This document shows positions 58,939 through 64,000 of a stretch of DNA of 64,000 bases, piece after piece; position 1 is the stretch's first letter, and the number at the start of each line of letters is the position of its first letter. Origin of the DNA: Lucifuga dentata (Eukaryota > Chordata > Actinopteri > Ophidiiformes > Bythitidae); contig VXCM01003266.1 of NCBI GenBank assembly GCA_014773175.1, positions 62,001 to 126,000 on the forward strand, given 5' to 3'. A program made the position numbers and the translations under genes. The notes under the pieces are model-generated. The model ran no database searches. It was not told the DNA's origin and was given only the letters and a program-made list of their open reading frames with translations.

Positions 58939-59224
58939 AGCAGAAAATACTTTGTTGTTTACTTTACATATTCAAGATATTAGTTACTCCTAATTTCAGT
59001 TGGAGTAAAAGCCAAATTTACTTTATGAAATGGGTACAGGGAGAGCAGCAATGTATTAATGGTACACACTGGAACACATAAATGAACTCACACACACACC
59101 GCTCTCACTCCCTGCTTCACCCACTCAACACAGGGAGGGACACACACACAGACACAGACACGGAGCTCATCCTTGTTTGCTTCTGTTCATCTAAATGATG
59201 CATACAGCCATTCTCATTATTATT
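58758..59224. repeat. copy A (first part) of a diverged local duplication
   Basis: This segment matches 60977-61429 over its length, sharing for example CAAATTGCTTATTCAG, AAAACCCAAATGTATTCAAT and AAATGGGTACAGGGAGA, with a (GAAA)n expansion at 58901-58939 in this copy only. Part resembles a fish dispersed repeat I recognise by sequence. Confidence 0.75.
58901..58939. repeat. (GAAA)n microsatellite
   Basis: GAAA tetranucleotides inside copy A of the local duplication and absent from copy B. Confidence 0.9.
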
Positions 59225-59983
59225 GTAAAGCACCTTGAAGATCATCGATTCACTGGTTTGCTTATTCACCAGCGTCTTGACTGAAAGGATCAGGGGCATC
59301 AAAAAGGTCCATGTGCTCTTGTTCACGACTGTGCGTATACAGTTGTATGCATACAGTTATAACTAAGGCTGGCATACATTCAGCATGAAGTCATTGAAAA
59401 GCTAAGTGCAGATCAATGACAACTGAATAAGCATGGGTGGGAATGACAGTTGAATGAGAGAAGGCAGGTGAGAGCATGCGGCTGGAAAATGACCTCCATC
59501 ACTGCTTACTCAATGAATAATACATTATCAACATTTATGTGGTAGAGGTCAAAAGTCAGCTAATCACAGCCAACATAGCACTCAGTCTTCCTCGTACCCT
59601 ACTGAGAACATAACACAGCATCCCTAATGATGCAATACAAAACATAAGAAATCATTATTGCACATTAATCAAAAAAACAAAAAAAAAAACAAAACAAAAC
59701 AAAAAAAAAAANAAAAAAAAAAAAACAAAAAACAAAACAATAAACAAAGAAAAGAAAAAAATGATGTGTTCTGAATACCACAACTCAGAGGGAGTCAATA
59801 CATTTACATACACAACAAAACTTTGATTATAATCTCATTTAGGTAATAAATCAGATTTAAAAAACAAAACAAAAAACATCATGCATACAACATAATCAAT
59901 TCAAAAATCAACATAAAACAATGCTGGAGTGCTCTGAGAAACACACCTAGATTGCGAGATTGTACATTGATTTACTCAAGCTT

Positions 59984-60014
59984 GTTGTAAGCCAATTCTC
60001 CATTGGCTTACAAC
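59984..60014. repeat. 13-bp perfect hairpin
   Basis: GTTGTAAGCCAAT and its complement with a 5-base loop. Confidence 0.9.
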
Positions 60015-60190
60015 TGGAGTAAGCATTGTAGGCATTTTCTCACCTGGATTTTTCACCTTCTCCTAAGTTGATTAAGCAACAAGCCATGTATATTCAGCAA
60101 AAGGTGGGATCCTATTAATTCTGTTGATGTACACTTTTGCCTTAATCTCAGTACAGGCAAAAATCTGAACACAGTGATTCTAAATTTACT

Positions 60191-60193
60191 GAG

Positions 60194-60257
<64 letters not shown>

Positions 60258-60270
60258 NAGAGAGAGAGAG
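60191..60270. repeat. (GA)n microsatellite with a single N
   Basis: About 80 bp of GA dinucleotides broken by the N at 60258, so its length is not reliable. Confidence 0.9.
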
Positions 60271-60694
60271 ATACCCCCCACAGAGAGCCATTAAGACTTC
60301 ATAATTATTTTTAAAGAAACCGCAAAAGAGCTGCCAAAACAGACTCTCCTTTCATCTCTGTCTAACAGATGGCTTTTTTAGTGTAATTATTCTCCAAAAA
60401 GATGCCAGACAAAAGTGTATAAATTACGACTAATTCAGACAAGAAAGAATTTGGGGGGTGAGTCTTTGGGTTCGTCTGTATGAATTGTGTGTATTTTCTG
60501 TAGTAAATTTTGGCTCGATGACAAAATGTTAGGTACGGCTTAATATATACTGTTGCCTGGGTGTAAAACAGTAGCAGGCTTTGCAGGCAGCTTTCTCCAA
60601 CTAACTCTGGGCCTGATTTACCACTAGCTGTCATGCAAAGGTTGGAGCAGTCATATATCTCTGTAGAAACTGGATCACGCTTGTAAAACACAAC

Positions 60695-60830
60695 ATCAGG
60701 TGGAAGAAACAGCCAATAGCCTTTTTTAACAGAGTAATTGCAACTACTTAAATTGCATGAAAGTAAACCTTATGCAATGTCCTCTAATATTACCTACAAC
60801 ATTTTTTTCTAAAATGCTTAAATTATTTCA
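60695..60830. repeat. copy A (second part) of the local duplication
   Basis: Matches 61430-61567 (ATCAGGTGGAAGAAAC, ACTTAAATTGCATGAAAG and more). It is separated from the first part by about 1.47 kb that the other copy lacks. Confidence 0.75.
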
Positions 60831-60861
60831 TCATTAATCTAATTAGATCTGATACAGTGTA

Positions 60862-60886
60862 AAGAATGTGAAGACTTCACATTCTT
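60862..60886. repeat. 12-bp hairpin with one central base
   Basis: AAGAATGTGAAG and its complement around a single A; virtually loopless. Confidence 0.9.
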
Positions 60887-60976
60887 CACAGAATGTCAAT
60901 GTACAGCATAAATGAGAGTTCATGTATGACAGCAATCGAGGATTATTTTCATTAACGATTACTCAATTGTCTTTAT

Positions 60977-61567
60977 GATTATTTATTGTACAAAATGTCA
61001 AAAATAGTTGCACATGTCCATCTTCAGTGTTGTCTTCAAATTGCTTATTCAGTCTGACCAACAATCCAAAAACCCAAATGTATTCAATTTATTTCACTTG
61101 CCTGAAACAGAGAAAAGTTTTTAAAAATACCCACCACATTGGAGAAGCCGGAAGCAGAAAATATTTTATGATTTACTTGATATATTTGTATATTTTTATT
61201 TGTTACTTCTAATTTCAGTTGGATTAAAAGCCAAATTTATTTTATAAAATGGGTACAGGGAGAACAGCAATACATATTAATGGTACACACTGGGACACAT
61301 TCAAAACCAGCTATAAATGAAATCACACACATATACACATGCGCTCACTTGCTGCCTCACCCACGCAACACAGGGACACACACCTACACACCTCTATTCA
61401 TCTAAGTGAAGAACACAGCTGTTATTATTATCAGGTGGAAGAAACAACCAATAGCATTTTTTAACAGACTAATTTCAACTACTTAAATTGCATGAAAGTA
61501 AACCTCATGCAATCTTCCTTTAATATTACCTTCCACATTTTATTTATTTTTTCTAAAATGCCAAATT
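60977..61567. repeat. copy B of the local duplication (contiguous)
   Basis: Contains both matching parts back to back, joined near 61429/61430. So either copy A gained or copy B lost the 59225-60694 segment. Confidence 0.75.
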
Positions 61568-61883
61568 TATGTAATTATTAACCTAATTATCGTTGATACA
61601 ATATGTTTGATACAATAAGAGTCAGATAAACAATGTAACCAATTTTAGTGGCTGATATGTAAATGTACATCCTGCTTACTTTTTGGCATTATAGGAGAAA
61701 TGAAATGCTGTTGAATCCTGTACATTCACTCAGTTTTATGTGCTTTTAAACATACATGTCTATAAAACTAAATAGCACTATGCCATTATGTGGCACATTA
61801 GTTCAGTGATCCATAGTGATGATAAGCAAGTTGCATCACTGTTGACTGTTTTCCATGCGAATTTCTGAGTGGTTTTATCAATA

Positions 61884-62247
61884 CAGGCAGTCCCCGAGTT
61901 ACAAATGTCTGACTTACGAACATCCGGACTTTTGAACCGACCGCTGTAAAGCCTATTTAATTAACAATTCAAGTTTACATTCATGGTTCATAATAACGAA
62001 CGGCGCACTACTTTGCAACATACATCAAAACATTGCACATCATCAGTGGTTTTAGTATATCTTGTTGTTTTAGTATATGGTTTTAGTATATCTGGAAGTG
62101 TTTAATGTTTCTTATGCATAGAAAGGTATAAAATATATACTATACTGACGCTAGATACGAACCGTACGTAACTGTTCCGACTTACATACAAATCTGACTT
62201 AAAGACAGACATAAGAACAGAAGCTGTTCGTAACCTGGGACTGCCTG
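61884..62247. mobile_element. pogo/Tigger-like MITE (Tc1/mariner superfamily)
   Basis: The ends CAGGCAGTCCCCGAGTTAC and, inverted, CAGGCAGTCCCAGGTTACG form imperfect terminal inverted repeats, bounded on both sides by the dinucleotide TA (61882-61883, 62248-62249). CAGGCAGTCCCCGGGTTACG-like ends are typical of pogo-related elements. At 364 bp without a coding frame it is nonautonomous. Confidence 0.75.
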
Positions 62248-62909
62248 TATTGTGAGGACATGAATTCTCTAAACCTTAGTATTTCAATGTTAATAGGCTG
62301 CCATTATCTTCATGAGACTTAAAATTTAACTCTGAATTCATGACAACACCAGCTCTTCTAATTTCTGCTTCAGCTTTCAATGACAGGGAGTCAAGATGAG
62401 AATTGACTTTCAGTCTTTCGTTTTGGACACCGTAAACTATCATTTCAGACTTACCAGCACTTTGTGACTTTGTAAATACATTACAGAAGTCATTTAATCA
62501 ATAATTATACTTACCACTTGGCCATGTGACCTTGGTAGCAGAGTAAAAGGCATCAAAGCCATTTGCATTAGATAGAAGTACAGTTAAGAACATGCACACA
62601 TTTAGAAAATGAGGAAAAAATGCACAAAGATACACAGAGAGAGAGAGCATGGGAGAGTAATCCCTCGCTCTATGTGGTGTGTGATTGTTCCAAGCTACAT
62701 CATTACAAACTGTTACCTGGAAAGCTGCAATGGGATTGTGTCAAGGTGATCTATGTAAAGGTCCTAGGAGACCTAATAGGAGCAAGCCGTAAGGAATAGT
62801 AGGTTTCATTTAGGACCTCAGGGAAGGAAGCACTAACAAGCCTTTATCTGTGTCCCTATACAGCTATCATTAGGGGACTGAAAGAGATGCTGCATACAAA
62901 CTATAGTCA

Positions 62910-62912
<3 letters not shown>

Positions 62913-62963
<51 letters not shown>
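62913..62963. repeat. (GT)n microsatellite
   Basis: Pure TG dinucleotides, 51 bp. Confidence 0.95.
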
Positions 62964-62965
<2 letters not shown>

Positions 62966-63537
62966 GTGAGAGAGAGCATGTGTGAGCTACAGGAAAGTAG
63001 ATGGAGTGTGAGAGCTGCTGTAGCTCGTGTGATTGTATCGGCTTGTTGACATATAGGTAGGCAGTAAATGATAGGTGCTCTGTGCTCCATTGAGTCTCAC
63101 TGGTGAGAGAATTGATTGGGGATGCAGTAGGAATGTCATGGATCTGCAGAGACTTTTAGGTGTTAAGACAGAGTGCACACATCTGCACACCCACACTTTC
63201 CTTCATTCCTGGCCACACCATCTTTCACACACCTATACACACACACACACACAATAAGACCGATGGGCATGGGTGAGTGAGTGTCTGCAGAGAAGCAGGC
63301 AGGGATGTAGGTTAACACACTCAGTGGGACCCATAATCCACAGGGACCCTCCAGGGATGGGGGGATAGAAACAAAGAAAGAATGAAGAGAGTAAAGGAGC
63401 CGATACTCATTTTCTAAAGAAAACTGATGAGTAGGAGATAAAGTGAAAACTAGTGCTGGCATTTGCCTCTAGAATCTATAACCCTTAGCAATGCAACACC
63501 TTTGCAATGCTCATATATAATGATCTAAACATTAGCC

Positions 63538-63730
63538 TCTCTTCACTGGCTCCCTGTTACCTTAAAGACTGATATAAAATTTTAATTTGGTCCTGTATTC
63601 CTCACCCTAAGTAATCACAGGTCCACACAGAGCAGGACTGTTAGCTCTTCCAAGGTCAAGCTTGAAAACTAAATGTTATTGTTCTTTAGTTGCTGAGGCT
63701 TCTCACTTTTGAAACAGCCTTCCTTAAACC
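63538..63730 (+). pseudogene. decayed LINE reverse-transcriptase C-terminal fragment
   Basis: One frame reads LHWLPVTLKTDIKF then a stop, resembling the LHWLPV-x-RI-x-FK motif near the end of L2/CR1/Rex-type LINE ORF2 proteins. Further on the minus-free frame gives KTKCYCSLV and NSLP-like pieces typical of the same region. It has several stops and shifts, so it is a dead remnant. Confidence 0.5.
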
Positions 63731-64000
63731 CAAGAAGCCTAATCAGTAAAGATAATAAAAACACTAATATTAATGCTCCAATTAATATTTTCCTGGAAAA
63801 AAAAATATTCTGTGCTCTGAGGTGTTTGCTCTGCATATCATCTTTTATCTCTCTTTTACTTGCTCTTTAATAAGTGAAAAATAAAGCATAAGACAAAGCT
63901 CTAGCCTTCATAAGTAACATATGTTAAAGGAGAATTTATACACCATGGTGTCGCTACTACAAAATGAATAAAAACAGCGACTTAGTCCATTTCTGTTTGT

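Larger units (their letters stand above)
52682..64000 (-). other. inpp4b upstream intron (continues out of the window)
   Basis: No coding exon was recognised; the C2-domain exons expected upstream were looked for on the minus strand and not seen. It holds hairpins (52901-52940, 55054-55111, 55285-55319, 59984-60014, 60862-60886), a duplicated 64-bp segment at the N at 53352, a palindromic MITE (57964-58183), a diverged tandem duplication (58758-61567), a pogo-like element (61884-62247), long microsatellites and a decayed LINE fragment near 63538. Confidence 0.65.

Noticed and set aside
52682..64000. Missing C2-domain exons of inpp4b
   Set aside because: No minus-strand segment resembling FLGYASFKVGELL or other C2-domain sequence with splice sites was found; they probably lie beyond 64000.
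1..64000. tRNA, rRNA or known snRNA genes
   Set aside because: No cloverleaf with A and B boxes, rRNA segment or snRNA signature was recognised by eye; a dedicated scan would be needed to exclude small ones.

Overview
The window is a piece of a teleost fish nuclear genome. This is inferred from small exons separated by multi-kilobase introns with consensus GT/AG splice sites, dense (CA)n and (GA)n microsatellites, and several DNA-transposon and non-LTR retrotransposon remnants of kinds common in ray-finned fish. No bacterial, phage, plasmid or CRISPR features were seen.

One protein-coding gene can be supported, and it fills about 50 kb on the minus strand: inpp4b, inositol polyphosphate-4-phosphatase type II. 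Sixteen consecutive internal coding exons lie between 52681 and 2754 (transcription runs from high to low coordinates). They join in one open frame of 2259 nt (753 codons), with the splice phase agreeing at every junction. They correspond to roughly residues 170-880 of the ~924-residue human protein as I remember it. The N-terminal C2 domain exons (upstream, beyond 64000) and the last ~44 residues (downstream, before position 1) were not found in the window. The CX5R active-site motif CKSAKDR is intact in the last exon present (2754-2908). Residues around it ([24 protein letters not shown]) match the type II (INPP4B) paralogue rather than INPP4A.

Layout: 1-2753 downstream intron; 2754-4521 a cluster of four exons coding the catalytic region; 5974-12026 six exons of the central region, including a Gln-rich linker exon longer than the human one; 17400-52681 six widely spaced exons; 52682-64000 upstream intron, rich in repeats. 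One intron (11690-10395) has a GC donor instead of GT. Three microsatellites sit within about 25 nt of splice sites, where they could influence splicing.

The introns hold several mobile elements defined by their ends: a 2.3-kb element with 244/334-bp terminal inverted repeats built partly of 15-bp units (42657-44985), a Harbinger-like element (16057-16968), a TTAA-flanked element (34420-34887), a pogo/Tigger-like element (61884-62247), a near-perfect palindromic MITE (57964-58183), retrotransposon tails, and a diverged tandem duplication at 58.8-61.6 kb. There are also many short, nearly perfect hairpins, two of them as adjacent pairs. Five single-N positions are flanked by exact 62-67 bp direct duplications and are almost certainly assembly artefacts. 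One 179-base N gap lies at 20125-20303.
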